A program made the translations under genes and the position numbers. Shown piece by piece: positions 1 to 9,424 of a stretch of DNA of 64,000 nt; positions within the stretch are counted from its first letter, which is position 1; the number at the start of each line of letters is the position of its first letter. This stretch comes from Neoalteromonas flava. Its GTDB lineage: Bacteria; Pseudomonadota; Gammaproteobacteria; Enterobacterales; Alteromonadaceae. Under the pieces are notes generated by a model that was not told where the DNA came from, made no database searches, and saw only the letters and a list, made by a program, of their open reading frames with translations. The stretch lies in the NCBI RefSeq assembly GCF_002807685.1, contig NZ_PEAX01000001.1, forward strand, positions 434,001-498,000. Direction: 5' to 3'.

Positions 1-365
1 CTATCCAACTCCGAAATATCATCCGCATCCATTCTAAAGAAGTACTTCGCACTAGGCACTTGGTCAAGCACAAAGTCGACTACATAATTCATGCATTGGC
101 TTAGGCCAACATTATGCAGTCCCTTGAATAGAATGACATTTTTATTCTCAGCCGCTACTCGCTCTAGATACTCAAGCATAAGCACATCGATTTCACCATC
201 GACGACGATCGCAAACAAAAAGTCACGATAAACTTGCTCAAGAATGCTATCAACCGCTCGGGAAACCCAATCTAATCGGTCCTCAGCATATACTGCCATC
301 GCGACCACTGATTCAACCTGAAACGACAATTCAGCTGCGCCGCTGATTGTATAAGAATTACTCAA
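1..365 (-). CDS. Family 2 glycosyltransferase, N-terminal part (cut by the window edge)
   Basis: The first 121 residues of a glycosyltransferase lie on the minus strand, and the rest runs off the left end. The fold start is recognisable: a beta-strand leading into AVYAEDRLDWVSRAVDSIL, then the metal and nucleotide-sugar binding motif RMDADD near the cut. This is the GT-A (GT2) pattern. No ATG lies early enough: the first, at 299, would remove the first beta-strand. I therefore take a TTG at 365, preceded by AAGGTG. It probably adds a sugar to the glycan made by the locus to its right. Donor and acceptor cannot be told. Confidence 0.7.
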   Translation of the reverse strand, partial: MSNSYTISGAAELSFQVESVVAMAVYAEDRLDWVSRAVDSILEQVYRDFLFAIVVDGEIDVLMLEYLERVAAENKNVILFKGLHNVGLSQCMNYVVDFVLDQVPSAKYFFRMDADDISELD

Positions 366-522
366 TTAATGACTACACCTTACGCCATCATTGCGCGCAT
401 GTGTCCGCAGCCATGACAGCCAAATTTTAATCGCGCTAGTATAACAAAAATAGCAATCGAATATACTAAAGAATAGTGTGAAAAGGCGAAGCACAAAGTG
501 CTCCAGATATACTTCTGGTGAG

Positions 523-2280
523 TTACTCTTTTATTGCGAAATTTTCTTGTCGCAAAGTTAAGTTGGGACTATATGCTGGATCGGCCGCTATGAACTCTGC
601 CCATTGCTCTTTCAGGTAGTTAAGTTCTAGTTCAAATCTAGCGCGTTTTTCCGGTGTATTCTCTGAACCACGAGAGACTGATTCGTAATGAAACAACTCT
701 GCCTGTGCACAATACAAATTACGATGCCCTAGAGAAGCAACTTTTAAACACAAGTCTACATCGTTAAACGCAACTGCTAACTTTTCCTCATTAAAACCAT
801 TCACCTGATTAAAGAGAGTCTTTTGAATCAATAAGCATGCAGCTGTGACTGCACTAAACGAATGAGTACAAGCAATACGATTTAAATAACCAGCATGGTA
901 ATCAGGGAAATATTTGTGCGCATGCCCAGCCCCACCGCCATAACCTAGGACTACACCAGCGTGTTGTATACGTCGGTTCGGGTAATAGAGCTTTGCACCA
1001 ACGCATCCAATATCGTCTCTTAATGCATGCATCACCATATTCGACAACCAGTCAGGCGATATAACTTCAATATCATTGTTAACAAAAGCAAGCACGCTGC
1101 CATGTGCTTGCTTAACTGCAAAATTATTAATTGCAGAATAGTTGAACACAAAGGGGTATTGAATGAGCCTAACCTTAGCCTCTTGTGCTGCTAACTGGTT
1201 AAAATACTCTATCGATTCTATGTCATCAGACTGATTGTCAATAAGCAAAATTTCATAATTACTGTAACTTGTTTTGCTTAAGATTGATTGAATACAGGTC
1301 TCAACAAGTTCTCGCCCATTTCGTGTCGGAATAATAATGGAAACCAGTGGACTCTCATCCATAGGCCATTTCACAATCGCGTGCCCATCAGTACTATTTT
1401 CCATGAACGTGACAGGCCAATGCATATCGGTATAAAACGTGCTCACATATTTCCCCCAAGATTCTTCAAATACAACTTTTCGATGCAATAAGCTGAAAGC
1501 GACATGACTAACCTTCAATGCGGGGGTTTTGAAATTCAGGTCCGCAAGCCACAGAGCTAAACGCATTGGATGCGGATCAGGCATAACGAAGCTAACCAAT
1601 TCTGCCTGTAAGCTTGGTTCACGCACACAAAAACCTGAATCTATATAACCACTTGCCAGCTGCAAATCAGGATCCCAGCTAGGAAAACACTTTGCATCAC
1701 CTCGTGTACCATTTCGCTGAACGATATCATGATCACAAGTCAGGATATTCGGAGAAACGAGCAACTCGCTGGCAAAAGCTGCGATTGCTAGCTCATGGAT
1801 AAATTCTCCATTGCGAAGAACGACCAGAGGAATATCACCTGTAAAATCATTTTGCCCGCGCAACACGCAAACCTTTTCGAAGGAAGAATAGATCGCTAAA
1901 TTGGCTTCGTAATTTGCGTCAATTACAAACACTGTGGCAATGCGTGCGTTAAGCACGAGCGCCTGAATAGCTTCGCTGGGGTCCGAACCCAAGGTATTCA
2001 CCAGCAGCGCGTTCATCTGCAGCGCCTCGTCTAAATCTGCAGCTAACAAGGCTAGTTTTTGCTCTTGCTGTTGAAGTAGTCTGTTGTATCGAGCTTGCTG
2101 CTTTTTGGGGGAAAGCGTGCCATAGAATAAATGAGAGAGGTGCAAAACTCTTGAGTACAGCTCAAGTAAGCGGTGCTGCTCTCTTAGACGTTTACGCCAA
2201 CTATCTGGTAAACGATGTAAAACACTCCGTGCGCTAAGTAAAAAGAAACGTAAAACAGCACGTAAACTCAGCCCTTTCAT
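523..2280 (-). CDS. Family 2 glycosyltransferase of the polysaccharide locus
   Basis: About 585 residues. The N-terminal half is not recognised in detail. The C-terminal half is a GT2 domain that begins VSIIIPTRNGRELVETCI and contains FVNNDIEVISPDWL (the DxD-like site) and FNDVDLCLKVASLGHRN, a pattern typical of rhamnosyltransferase-like O-antigen and capsule enzymes. The reading frame is open up to a TTG at 2331, but that would overlap the upstream kpsE-like gene by 43 bases. The ATG at 2280 leaves an 8-base gap and is preferred. The rmlBDCA genes of the same locus make a rhamnosyltransferase role plausible, but this is inferred. Confidence 0.8.
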   Translation of the reverse strand: MKGLSLRAVLRFFLLSARSVLHRLPDSWRKRLREQHRLLELYSRVLHLSHLFYGTLSPKKQQARYNRLLQQQEQKLALLAADLDEALQMNALLVNTLGSDPSEAIQALVLNARIATVFVIDANYEANLAIYSSFEKVCVLRGQNDFTGDIPLVVLRNGEFIHELAIAAFASELLVSPNILTCDHDIVQRNGTRGDAKCFPSWDPDLQLASGYIDSGFCVREPSLQAELVSFVMPDPHPMRLALWLADLNFKTPALKVSHVAFSLLHRKVVFEESWGKYVSTFYTDMHWPVTFMENSTDGHAIVKWPMDESPLVSIIIPTRNGRELVETCIQSILSKTSYSNYEILLIDNQSDDIESIEYFNQLAAQEAKVRLIQYPFVFNYSAINNFAVKQAHGSVLAFVNNDIEVISPDWLSNMVMHALRDDIGCVGAKLYYPNRRIQHAGVVLGYGGGAGHAHKYFPDYHAGYLNRIACTHSFSAVTAACLLIQKTLFNQVNGFNEEKLAVAFNDVDLCLKVASLGHRNLYCAQAELFHYESVSRGSENTPEKRARFELELNYLKEQWAEFIAADPAYSPNLTLRQENFAIKE

Positions 2281-2288
2281 CAAGTTCA

Positions 2289-3446
2289 CTAACGCCTTAG
2301 CTCGTTCACTGTCGCGACAAACACGCGACAAATGCCAAATGCTAAAATATTCAACACTAAAAATAATGCTATGTTATAAACTCGATTAGGATATAAAGCC
2401 TCCTCTGGCTGCGTAGGTGATTCAATCGTAACCAGATACTTCAATTGTCTATATGCTTCAATTCGTGATTTTTCTAGTGAGACTTGAGATGAGGCATAGG
2501 CTTGCAGTGCAAGCTCCAAATCAATCTTGAATTCACTAAACTTGGCTAATATCTGACTCACACTTAAGTTTTGTTCGTCATCCGGTAAGTTTGGATCTTG
2601 TTCTGCTTGTTGAGATAGGCGAGCACGTTCAGAGTTAAGCTGCTCCTGCAAACTATCAATCTCAGCCTGTGTTTGTACCACCAAAGGAGCACTTGCACTC
2701 ATACTTGAGCGTAAAAGTCTCAGTTGAGTTTGTTTAGCCGCTAATTGAGCTTCTAATCGATAAGTAATTTCTTGTAGCGCCATCCCCTCAGCTTCAGGGT
2801 TCAGTAAATTGTGACGCCGCTGGAAAGCGAGTAGTCTAGACTTAGTTTCGCGCAGTCGCTCATCAACTAGTTGATGCTCTTGCTGTATAAATCTTAGCTG
2901 CTCTTTCGCTAAATTATGCCCAATCTCGTTAATAAACCACTCGGCTCTTGCGACTATTGTTTGGTTCATTTTGTGTGCATAGGCGGAATCAAAAGCCTGA
3001 ACTTCAATACTGATCACTTGTGAAGTTTCATCAATCGCGACCTCAACATGACTCTTAAAGTACTCGAGCAACTCTTCTTTCGTCGGCTCTGTATCTAAAC
3101 GACTAAATATGTCGAAACGGCGATCGGTATAGTGCTCAGAAATAGACAATTGAGCATCTAAGAATTGCAACATGTCGTTAGAGTGAATAAACGCCTTAAC
3201 AAGTTCGGTATCTGAACTGCCAGAACTCACCCCAAAACCCGAAAGCAAAGCTAGTGAAGTATCCAGTGTGGCAGCCGAATCAGGTTCCTTCACAATCAAC
3301 TTCGCCTGACTGACGAAACGATCGGATGCAATCAATATTTGGTAAAGAGCAAACAAAAGAAAAGGAACTAAAACAAACGCTACAAATGGCTTCTTAACGA
3401 ATGTTACAACTGTGTTTTTATCGGTTTGGAGTATTGAATCTGTCAT
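2289..3446 (-). CDS. kpsE: Capsule export inner-membrane protein, KpsE/BexC/CtrB type
   Basis: A 385-residue polysaccharide co-polymerase-type protein. A transmembrane segment lies near residues 20-40, a long periplasmic coiled-coil-rich region near 170-330, and a second transmembrane segment near 355-375. This layout, with RFVSQAKLIVKEPDSAA just after the first segment, fits the KpsE/BexC/CtrB family, which spans the periplasm and links the ABC transporter to the outer-membrane exporter. The gene stands 2 bases after the kpsT-like gene and before a glycosyltransferase, so it is probably co-transcribed with both. Confidence 0.88.
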   Translation of the reverse strand: MTDSILQTDKNTVVTFVKKPFVAFVLVPFLLFALYQILIASDRFVSQAKLIVKEPDSAATLDTSLALLSGFGVSSGSSDTELVKAFIHSNDMLQFLDAQLSISEHYTDRRFDIFSRLDTEPTKEELLEYFKSHVEVAIDETSQVISIEVQAFDSAYAHKMNQTIVARAEWFINEIGHNLAKEQLRFIQQEHQLVDERLRETKSRLLAFQRRHNLLNPEAEGMALQEITYRLEAQLAAKQTQLRLLRSSMSASAPLVVQTQAEIDSLQEQLNSERARLSQQAEQDPNLPDDEQNLSVSQILAKFSEFKIDLELALQAYASSQVSLEKSRIEAYRQLKYLVTIESPTQPEEALYPNRVYNIALFLVLNILAFGICRVFVATVNELRR

Positions 3447-3448
3447 AC

Positions 3449-4099
3449 TTAGAGCGCCTGATACCGTTCAATCCCGTGCTCGAGATCATTATAAAAAGTT
3501 AGATTACCTTCATGCAGCACAATTGCACTATCACAGAACTGCCTAATTTCACTCATTTGATGACTTACCATAATGACATTTGCGTGCTCACTGAGCTCTT
3601 CAAGAGCCTCTTTGGCTCTCTTCCGGAATGTTGCGTCACCAACAGATGTGACTTCATCGATTAGATAAACGTCAAAATCGATACCAATGGAGCATGCAAA
3701 TGCCAATCGAGAGCGCATACCACTAGAATAATCCTTAACTAGCAAGTCAAAATGAATACCTAATTCGGAAAAGGCCATTACGCGGTCCTCATAATTAGCT
3801 AAATTCGCGACACCATTTACCCGCCCAATAAAACGCGCATTTTCTCTTCCGGTCATTTGTGGATGGATGCCTGTCGCAAGAGCAACCGGCCAAGATAAGC
3901 TCAAATCAGTTTCAATGCTGCCTGAATTAGGATATTCACTACCAGCTATGAGCCTAAACAATGTTGATTTCCCTGAACCATTGGCACCTAAAATCGCAAT
4001 GTTATGTCCGTCCGGTATAGTAAAATTTAGTTCTCTAAAAATAAACTGGTTACCCAGTGGACTGGGATAATACTTTGTGATGTTATTTAGACGAATCAT
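3449..4099 (-). CDS. kpsT: Capsule polysaccharide ABC transporter ATPase, KpsT type
   Basis: ATP-binding subunit of the polysaccharide exporter. Walker A (GANGSGKST) lies near residues 38-46, the signature YSSGMRSRLAFA follows, and Walker B is VYLIDEV. At 216 residues it lacks the C-terminal carbohydrate-binding extension of Wzt-type O-antigen ATPases, so it is of capsule type. The frame is open to a GTG at 4120, but the ATG at 4099 shares the ATGA overlap with the stop of the permease gene and begins MIRLNNITK, as the family does, so 4099 is preferred. Confidence 0.92.
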   Translation of the reverse strand: MIRLNNITKYYPSPLGNQFIFRELNFTIPDGHNIAILGANGSGKSTLFRLIAGSEYPNSGSIETDLSLSWPVALATGIHPQMTGRENARFIGRVNGVANLANYEDRVMAFSELGIHFDLLVKDYSSGMRSRLAFACSIGIDFDVYLIDEVTSVGDATFRKRAKEALEELSEHANVIMVSHQMSEIRQFCDSAIVLHEGNLTFYNDLEHGIERYQAL

Positions 4100-4887
4100 C
4101 GACTTATCGCCTGCTTCCACGATACAAAGTATACCGCTAATGATAAAAATATTGAGGTCAATACTACTGAAAATAGGAACATTAAGCTCACCCCTTCATT
4201 TCCATAGGTGTGCGCAAGGCTGTACCGGCTTAATTCAATTGCATGTAGTATTGGATTCCACGCTAGGTAGGGCCAAAACTCTTGCGGAATGTCCTGCAAC
4301 GAAAAGAACGTACCGGAGATAAAAAACATAGGCCTTGAAACTAGTTCGCGGATTTTACCTATCTCAGCAATATACAGTTCTGCAATTCCCGATAGTAAGC
4401 CCAACGCCCCAGCAAGCATTAAGAGCAGTGAAAAACAAACGATGAATTGCAAGCCATCTACTACTTTAATATCAATACCGAGAAAGTACATGATCACTAA
4501 AATACTGATGAGGGAAAATACCTTAACTAGGAATTCGAAGAGCATTGCGGCGATAACTGCGCTGATGGGTTGAACTTGTCGAAACGCAAACAATGCTTTA
4601 TTTTTCTTAATCGACGTAGCACAAGCCGTTAAGGTTTTAAGAAAACTTTGAATATACAGAACACCGATGGCCATAAAGGTAAAGGTCGGCAATGTATGTG
4701 TGATAGGGCCGTTAATCAGCTCACGAATAAAGGCCAATGCGACAATAAACACCACCGGGTTTACTATCGCCCAGCTCATACCAAAGCGATCATTAAACCC
4801 AGTCTTTATCTCACGTGTAAATAAGGCGAAAATAACATCTCGCCACACCATCCATTTACTGCGTTTTTGTAATGTTACGGTCGCCAA
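4096..4887 (-). CDS. kpsM: Capsule polysaccharide ABC transporter permease, KpsM type
   Basis: A 263-residue ABC-2 type permease with about six hydrophobic segments. The N-terminal cytoplasmic part (WRDVIFALFTREIKTGF) and the following NPVVFIVALAFI segment are typical of KpsM/BexB. It would form the inner-membrane channel with the KpsT-like ATPase, whose gene overlaps its stop by 4 bases. The start is taken as TTG at 4887, 10 bases after the export-protein gene. The ATG at 4851 would remove part of the conserved N-terminus, and neither start has a convincing ribosome binding site. Confidence 0.88.
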   Translation of the reverse strand: MATVTLQKRSKWMVWRDVIFALFTREIKTGFNDRFGMSWAIVNPVVFIVALAFIRELINGPITHTLPTFTFMAIGVLYIQSFLKTLTACATSIKKNKALFAFRQVQPISAVIAAMLFEFLVKVFSLISILVIMYFLGIDIKVVDGLQFIVCFSLLLMLAGALGLLSGIAELYIAEIGKIRELVSRPMFFISGTFFSLQDIPQEFWPYLAWNPILHAIELSRYSLAHTYGNEGVSLMFLFSVVLTSIFLSLAVYFVSWKQAISR

Positions 4888-4897
4888 GACAAATACA

Positions 4898-6640
4898 CTA
4901 ATCTAGCGCCACATTGGCGGTGATAGCGATCTGATACAAAATTTGCGTAATATCTTTGACGCTTTGCATAATTTTGCTATCGACCTTAGGTAACACCAGT
5001 ATTTGGTCACCGGGTTGTAACTTATACTCTCTGTTGCCGGAGAACCAAAAGCCACTATCCCCTGTGGATACAAAGCGACTCAAGCCATTCGCTCGGACAA
5101 TGACTACTTGGTCGGTATCTGCTCGCTCCGTAAAGCCGGCAGCCCATGCGATATAGTCGCCGATTTCCGCTTCTGCATTGAAAACCAATGCTTGCGGCAT
5201 TAAAACTTCACCTGAAACTTGAACTAAGTCAGTGTTCTCAGGGATTACTATTTCATCTCCCTGCTCTAAACGGATGTTCGCTACCTGATCATTGTCTGCG
5301 ACGATAACTTTCCCTAACGGCTCGACTTTTCTGGCTCGCTCAATAAATTGAGATACGAGCTGAGCTTCTCGTGAACGAATGAGAGCTTCGCCATCACTGG
5401 ATGCCGGCGCGGTAAAAATACTGCGCTCCAGGCGCTGCAATGATTGTTCAATCAGGTACTTTTGTTGTTCAACAACACTTTTGCGCTTGATATAAACATG
5501 TTTGTAATTTGCCGAGTCTGGATCAATAGCAACATAACTCAACAAGTCAAGTAATCGGGTGCCTTTCTTCAGAGTATAAAATGAAGGTCCTTCATAACTT
5601 CCCGAAATTTGAACACTTATTACCTTCGGTCTTATGTCGTCATTAAACAATACGACATCACCATCTTCGACCGTGAAATTTTGAAACTCTTCAAAAGGGA
5701 CATAAACAGAAATTGGTCCCTGCTCGCGATTACCTGTCACCGCTACGTGGGTTGTCTTCTTCAGTGGTCTCGAATAGTGAATTAAGTCGCTACCAGCACG
5801 ATTTTCAGGCTTTAATTCAAATCTAAAGGGGTATCGTGCCGCCCCTTCAACCGTGATCATAGGCCCCTGCTCAGACACCAAAACAACATCATCATCTTGA
5901 AATGAGAACTCGTTGAGTTTACCCAGTTTAAGAAATTCATAAATGTCATAGGACGCAACTGCCTGCCCGTCCCTAAGAACTGAGATTTCGCGGTAACTGC
6001 CACGATAAGGATCTATCCCACCAGCCTGACTCAAAAAAAACAGCACTGAATCAGAAGCTAATCCTGCATATTGTCCTGGACGTTTCACTGGACCAGCCAC
6101 ATAGACACTAACGGGGGTTGCCGTCAACAGATTTACGTAGACATTAACATTATTGGGGTAAATCGTTCGAATACTATTGGTAACTACCGCGTTTAACTGT
6201 AAAGCTGGAATATTACCAACAGAAATAGGGCCTACGTCAGGCACGAAAATATTCCCCTGATTGTCAACAGTCACTACTTGCGAACGGGTTTGAGCGCCCC
6301 ACATTTGAATCGCGATTTTGTCACCAGGAGCAATCAGATAACGGCTATTCAAACCATCGCTTCTTTCAGCTACATAACCACCTTTGAACAAATTACTACC
6401 GAATGGTGGTGGTAATCCTTTTTCCGCAACGGGGATATCTTCATCACTTTGGACTGGCGGTCTTGGTTGACGGCCTATATTACGACCATCAGATTGAATG
6501 TACTGCGACAAGTCTACTTGTTGTGACTGTGCAGCCATTTGTGCTTGCAATAATTGTTGCTGGGAAATGTCTTGTGCCAGTGAATTTGAACTTAGCAGAA
6601 TAAGTACGACAACGACAACATTAACTATGTTAACTCGCAT
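4898..6640 (-). CDS. kpsD: Outer-membrane polysaccharide export protein with SLBB domains (KpsD/Wza family)
   Basis: About 580 residues with a signal peptide (VVVVLILLSSNSLAQ). Next come a Gln-rich linker, a polysaccharide-export (Poly_export) domain around residues 100-190 (YLIAPGDKIAIQMWG, NVNVYVNLLTATPVSVYV), and SLBB-type repeats (VYVAGPVKRPGQYAG and VQVSGEVLMPQALVF). The length and lack of a lipobox are closer to KpsD than to the lipoprotein Wza. It would form the exit channel for the exported glycan. ATG at 6640 is chosen, with GAGG 10 bases upstream; a GTG at 6646 would overlap the preceding gene. Confidence 0.87.
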   Translation of the reverse strand: MRVNIVNVVVVVLILLSSNSLAQDISQQQLLQAQMAAQSQQVDLSQYIQSDGRNIGRQPRPPVQSDEDIPVAEKGLPPPFGSNLFKGGYVAERSDGLNSRYLIAPGDKIAIQMWGAQTRSQVVTVDNQGNIFVPDVGPISVGNIPALQLNAVVTNSIRTIYPNNVNVYVNLLTATPVSVYVAGPVKRPGQYAGLASDSVLFFLSQAGGIDPYRGSYREISVLRDGQAVASYDIYEFLKLGKLNEFSFQDDDVVLVSEQGPMITVEGAARYPFRFELKPENRAGSDLIHYSRPLKKTTHVAVTGNREQGPISVYVPFEEFQNFTVEDGDVVLFNDDIRPKVISVQISGSYEGPSFYTLKKGTRLLDLLSYVAIDPDSANYKHVYIKRKSVVEQQKYLIEQSLQRLERSIFTAPASSDGEALIRSREAQLVSQFIERARKVEPLGKVIVADNDQVANIRLEQGDEIVIPENTDLVQVSGEVLMPQALVFNAEAEIGDYIAWAAGFTERADTDQVVIVRANGLSRFVSTGDSGFWFSGNREYKLQPGDQILVLPKVDSKIMQSVKDITQILYQIAITANVALD

Positions 6641-6642
6641 AA

Positions 6643-6999
6643 TCACTGTTCCTCATAGCTATCTAACATATGCATATCAGATAAAACTGCTGGCACTGCA
6701 AACCAAATACCCTGGCTATTCCTGCAGTACAAATCTGTATCCTGAGGGCTTTTTAAATAGCGACAGTGAATACCTCTGGCAGAATAGAAAACTGGAGATA
6801 ATTCGCTAGGGCCAATACCTCCTTTGTGGGTGTTTTTAGAGGCGGGCTGTTCTAGTAGCTGTTGTAATGCTGATGGCGCAGCCGCTTCCACCGAAAGTTC
6901 TGTTTTTGAGACTAATGGTATCTGCGCATTTGATTGCTTAGACGCCGAACACCCTGCCAAGAGCGCCATCATTCCTAACGTTACAAATAACTTAATCAT
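6643..6999 (-). CDS. Small predicted lipoprotein of the polysaccharide locus
   Basis: A 118-residue protein with a clear lipoprotein signal: a short basic N-terminus, a hydrophobic stretch and lipobox LLAGC at residues 13-17. The mature part is Ser/Ala-rich at first. It ends in a compact segment with two cysteines (HCRYL and LYCRN), which might form a disulfide. The family is not recognised. It lies between the WecA-like gene and the export channel gene, with its stop touching the latter's start, so it is probably a co-expressed accessory of polysaccharide export. That role rests on context only. Confidence 0.7.
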   Translation of the reverse strand: MIKLFVTLGMMALLAGCSASKQSNAQIPLVSKTELSVEAAAPSALQQLLEQPASKNTHKGGIGPSELSPVFYSARGIHCRYLKSPQDTDLYCRNSQGIWFAVPAVLSDMHMLDSYEEQ

Positions 7000-7062
7000 A
7001 TACCCTGAAATGTTTTTATTGTGTCAAACGCGACAACGCGATGCAGCCCAAAAAAACCGCTT

Positions 7063-8127
7063 TTAGGCTCCGAAAGTTTTTCTCACATATCGCAGGATTA
7101 CCCAAATATTTTGCAACACTGCGCTATACAGGATTAACAGAACCATAAAGCTCCAAAACATAATATATTCTGGCACTTGGTACAATTCACCCATTATGCC
7201 GATTGCAGCGTAAACAACGCCTAACAACAAGATCATGGCTAATGCTCGACGGGATGAAAGACCTGCGCGCATGAAAATAAAATGCAGATGCTGACGATCG
7301 GGCTTAAGCACGGATTGACCTTTTTTAGCTCTGCGATACATAATTGCAGCCATGTCCATAAGAGGGAGCCCGATGATCCAGACTGCCGTTATTGGGCGCA
7401 TCGCAGCATCTGCTCCCTGGGTAAAATCAACCATTAGCCAAACAATCGTCAGGCCCACGAACATGCTACCGCTGTCGCCCATATAAATTTTATTGCCTTT
7501 AAACCCTTTCCAACTAAGGTTAAACGCTAAAAATGGCACTAAAGCAGCTACGATTAACATGGGAGCCATGATCGCTTGCCCTTTATTACCCGCGACCAAT
7601 AAAAATACTACAGCTAATAAAACAACTAAACTGATGCCGCCAACAGAACCATCAATACCATCGATCATATTGAAAGCATTGATAACACCAACAACGCATA
7701 TAAGTGTGAAAAAGTATCCAGCCAAATCAAAAGTAATATTGCCAGTACCAAATATATTACCTAAAGACGTTATATAGTTTTGCGCAGCCAAAGCCATAAT
7801 AGCCGCGACACAAAACTGACAAATCAAGCGCCCTTTTGGACTGAGATCAAATTTATCGTCCAGCATTCCCAATAGAACGATAAAAAATGAAGCGGTGAAA
7901 AACCAAGAACCATTTTTAATCCATACATCAGTAAGAATACTGGCTATAAGCACTGCTCCAAAAACTGCAACGCCACCCGTTAAAGGGATAACTCCAGCGT
8001 GTTGCTTGCGCGCTCCGGGATGATCAACAAGCCCTAATTGGTGAGCAAATGGTGTCATGAGAATAAGGAGAATTACCGCTACAAAAAAAGCGGTGAAGAG
8101 TGGAATAAATTCCAAATGTGCAAACAT
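7063..8127 (-). CDS. WecA-like undecaprenyl-phosphate sugar-1-phosphate transferase
   Basis: A polytopic enzyme of 354 residues from the MraY/WecA superfamily, with about ten membrane segments. Characteristic motifs are GMLDDKFDLSPKGR (the Asp pair binding Mg and nucleotide), NAFNMIDGIDG, GDSGSMFVG and a C-terminal DRQHLHFIFMRAGLS loop resembling the WecA HIHH-type loop. It should transfer a sugar phosphate, probably GlcNAc-1-P, from a UDP donor to undecaprenyl phosphate and so start a lipid-linked glycan. Its place inside a KpsMT-type locus is notable (see findings). Confidence 0.88.
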   Translation of the reverse strand: MFAHLEFIPLFTAFFVAVILLILMTPFAHQLGLVDHPGARKQHAGVIPLTGGVAVFGAVLIASILTDVWIKNGSWFFTASFFIVLLGMLDDKFDLSPKGRLICQFCVAAIMALAAQNYITSLGNIFGTGNITFDLAGYFFTLICVVGVINAFNMIDGIDGSVGGISLVVLLAVVFLLVAGNKGQAIMAPMLIVAALVPFLAFNLSWKGFKGNKIYMGDSGSMFVGLTIVWLMVDFTQGADAAMRPITAVWIIGLPLMDMAAIMYRRAKKGQSVLKPDRQHLHFIFMRAGLSSRRALAMILLLGVVYAAIGIMGELYQVPEYIMFWSFMVLLILYSAVLQNIWVILRYVRKTFGA

Positions 8128-8344
8128 AGAGTCTAATGTCCCTTGCGGTTATCAGGCGAAACTAAAGCCTTAAACGTGGTCTTTCTTATTTTAATTATTA
8201 AGATTACTGATTTGTCTCCGACATGCGCAAAGCAAAAGCAACTCCCGTTTTGTCACACTCGGATTCAATGCTTCCGTGCTTCTGGAAGTATAACAAGAGA
8301 CAGTAACAAGAATCTAGCACTATTAATGCTTACCCGATACAGCT

Positions 8345-9424
8345 TCAATCGTCTTTAGTAAGCAGTGGTAACCACCATTCTTCATTTGATAAATACCAAG
8401 CGACTGTTTTACGAATGCCGGATTCAAAACTTTCCTTTGGCATATAACCCAGTTCTTGCATACTCTTTTTAGGATTGATCGCGTATCTACGATCATGTCC
8501 AGGCCTGTCTTGGACATATTGTACCAGCTGCGCTGAATTGCCAGCATGCGCACTTTTAGCCAACGGGTACTTTGCAGCTAAAGAAACATCATTTGCAAAA
8601 GCTTCATCTAGTAACTCGCATATTAAAGTAACAATATCAATATTGGTCCACTCATTATTCCCTCCAATATTGTAATTCTCACCAACGGTCCCTTTACTCA
8701 ACACTAACTCAATGCCTCGAGCATGATCTTCAACATACAACCAGTCACGGATTTGCTTACCGTCGCCATACACAGGTAATGGTTTGTTGAATAAAATATT
8801 TGTGAGTACTAGCGGAATAAGCTTTTCTGGGAAATGGAAAGGCCCATAGTTATTAGAACAGTTGCTGGTACTTACCTGTAATCCATAGGTATGGAAGTAT
8901 GATCTGACTAAATGGTCGCTAGCTGCTTTACTTGCCGAATAGGGCGAGTTTGGAGCATACGCCGTTGCTTCCGTAAAAGCAGGATCGTCTGTTGCTAACG
9001 TGCCATAAACTTCGTCGGTACTGACATGATGAAAACGATGTTCAGGTACGCTGGGATTGTTCCCTAACCAGAGTTTTCGCGCCGCTTCGAGGAGTGAAAA
9101 TGTCCCCACAATATTCGTTTCAATAAACTGACGAGGGCCAGTAATTGAACGGTCAACATGGGACTCGGCGGCAAAGTGCACAATCGTATCAACACGTTCT
9201 GCAAGCATCACTCGTTCAACGAGTGCTTGGTCGCAAATGTCGCCTTTAACAAAACTAAAGCGAGGCTCACACTCTAATTTTTTTAGACTTGCATAGTTAC
9301 CTGAATAGGTAAGTGCATCAAGCACAATGACTCTGTCGTTGGCATTGTTGGCTAACCAATAATATACGAAGTTTACGCCAATAAACCCCGCACCTCCGGT
9401 TACCAGTAGCGTTCTATCTGTCAT
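8345..9424 (-). CDS. rmlB: dTDP-glucose 4,6-dehydratase
   Basis: Second step of dTDP-L-rhamnose synthesis: oxidation, dehydration and re-reduction of dTDP-glucose to the 4-keto-6-deoxy sugar. The 359-residue extended SDR protein opens with the NAD-binding glycine motif GGAGFIG and carries HFAAESHVDRSI, the dehydratase VSTDEVYG segment, the catalytic YSASKAASDH (YxxxK) and the substrate-binding NNYGPFHFPEKLIP. Its length is normal. It is the last of four rml genes, overlapping rmlD by 11 bases. About 220 bases without a recognisable feature separate it from the WecA-like gene. Confidence 0.96.
   Translation of the reverse strand: MTDRTLLVTGGAGFIGVNFVYYWLANNANDRVIVLDALTYSGNYASLKKLECEPRFSFVKGDICDQALVERVMLAERVDTIVHFAAESHVDRSITGPRQFIETNIVGTFSLLEAARKLWLGNNPSVPEHRFHHVSTDEVYGTLATDDPAFTEATAYAPNSPYSASKAASDHLVRSYFHTYGLQVSTSNCSNNYGPFHFPEKLIPLVLTNILFNKPLPVYGDGKQIRDWLYVEDHARGIELVLSKGTVGENYNIGGNNEWTNIDIVTLICELLDEAFANDVSLAAKYPLAKSAHAGNSAQLVQYVQDRPGHDRRYAINPKKSMQELGYMPKESFESGIRKTVAWYLSNEEWWLPLLTKDD

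Noticed and set aside
3449-4120. Longer start (GTG at 4120) for the KpsT-type ATPase.
   Set aside because: It adds seven residues not seen in the family and overlaps the permease gene by 25 bases; the ATG at 4099 makes the usual 4-base overlap.
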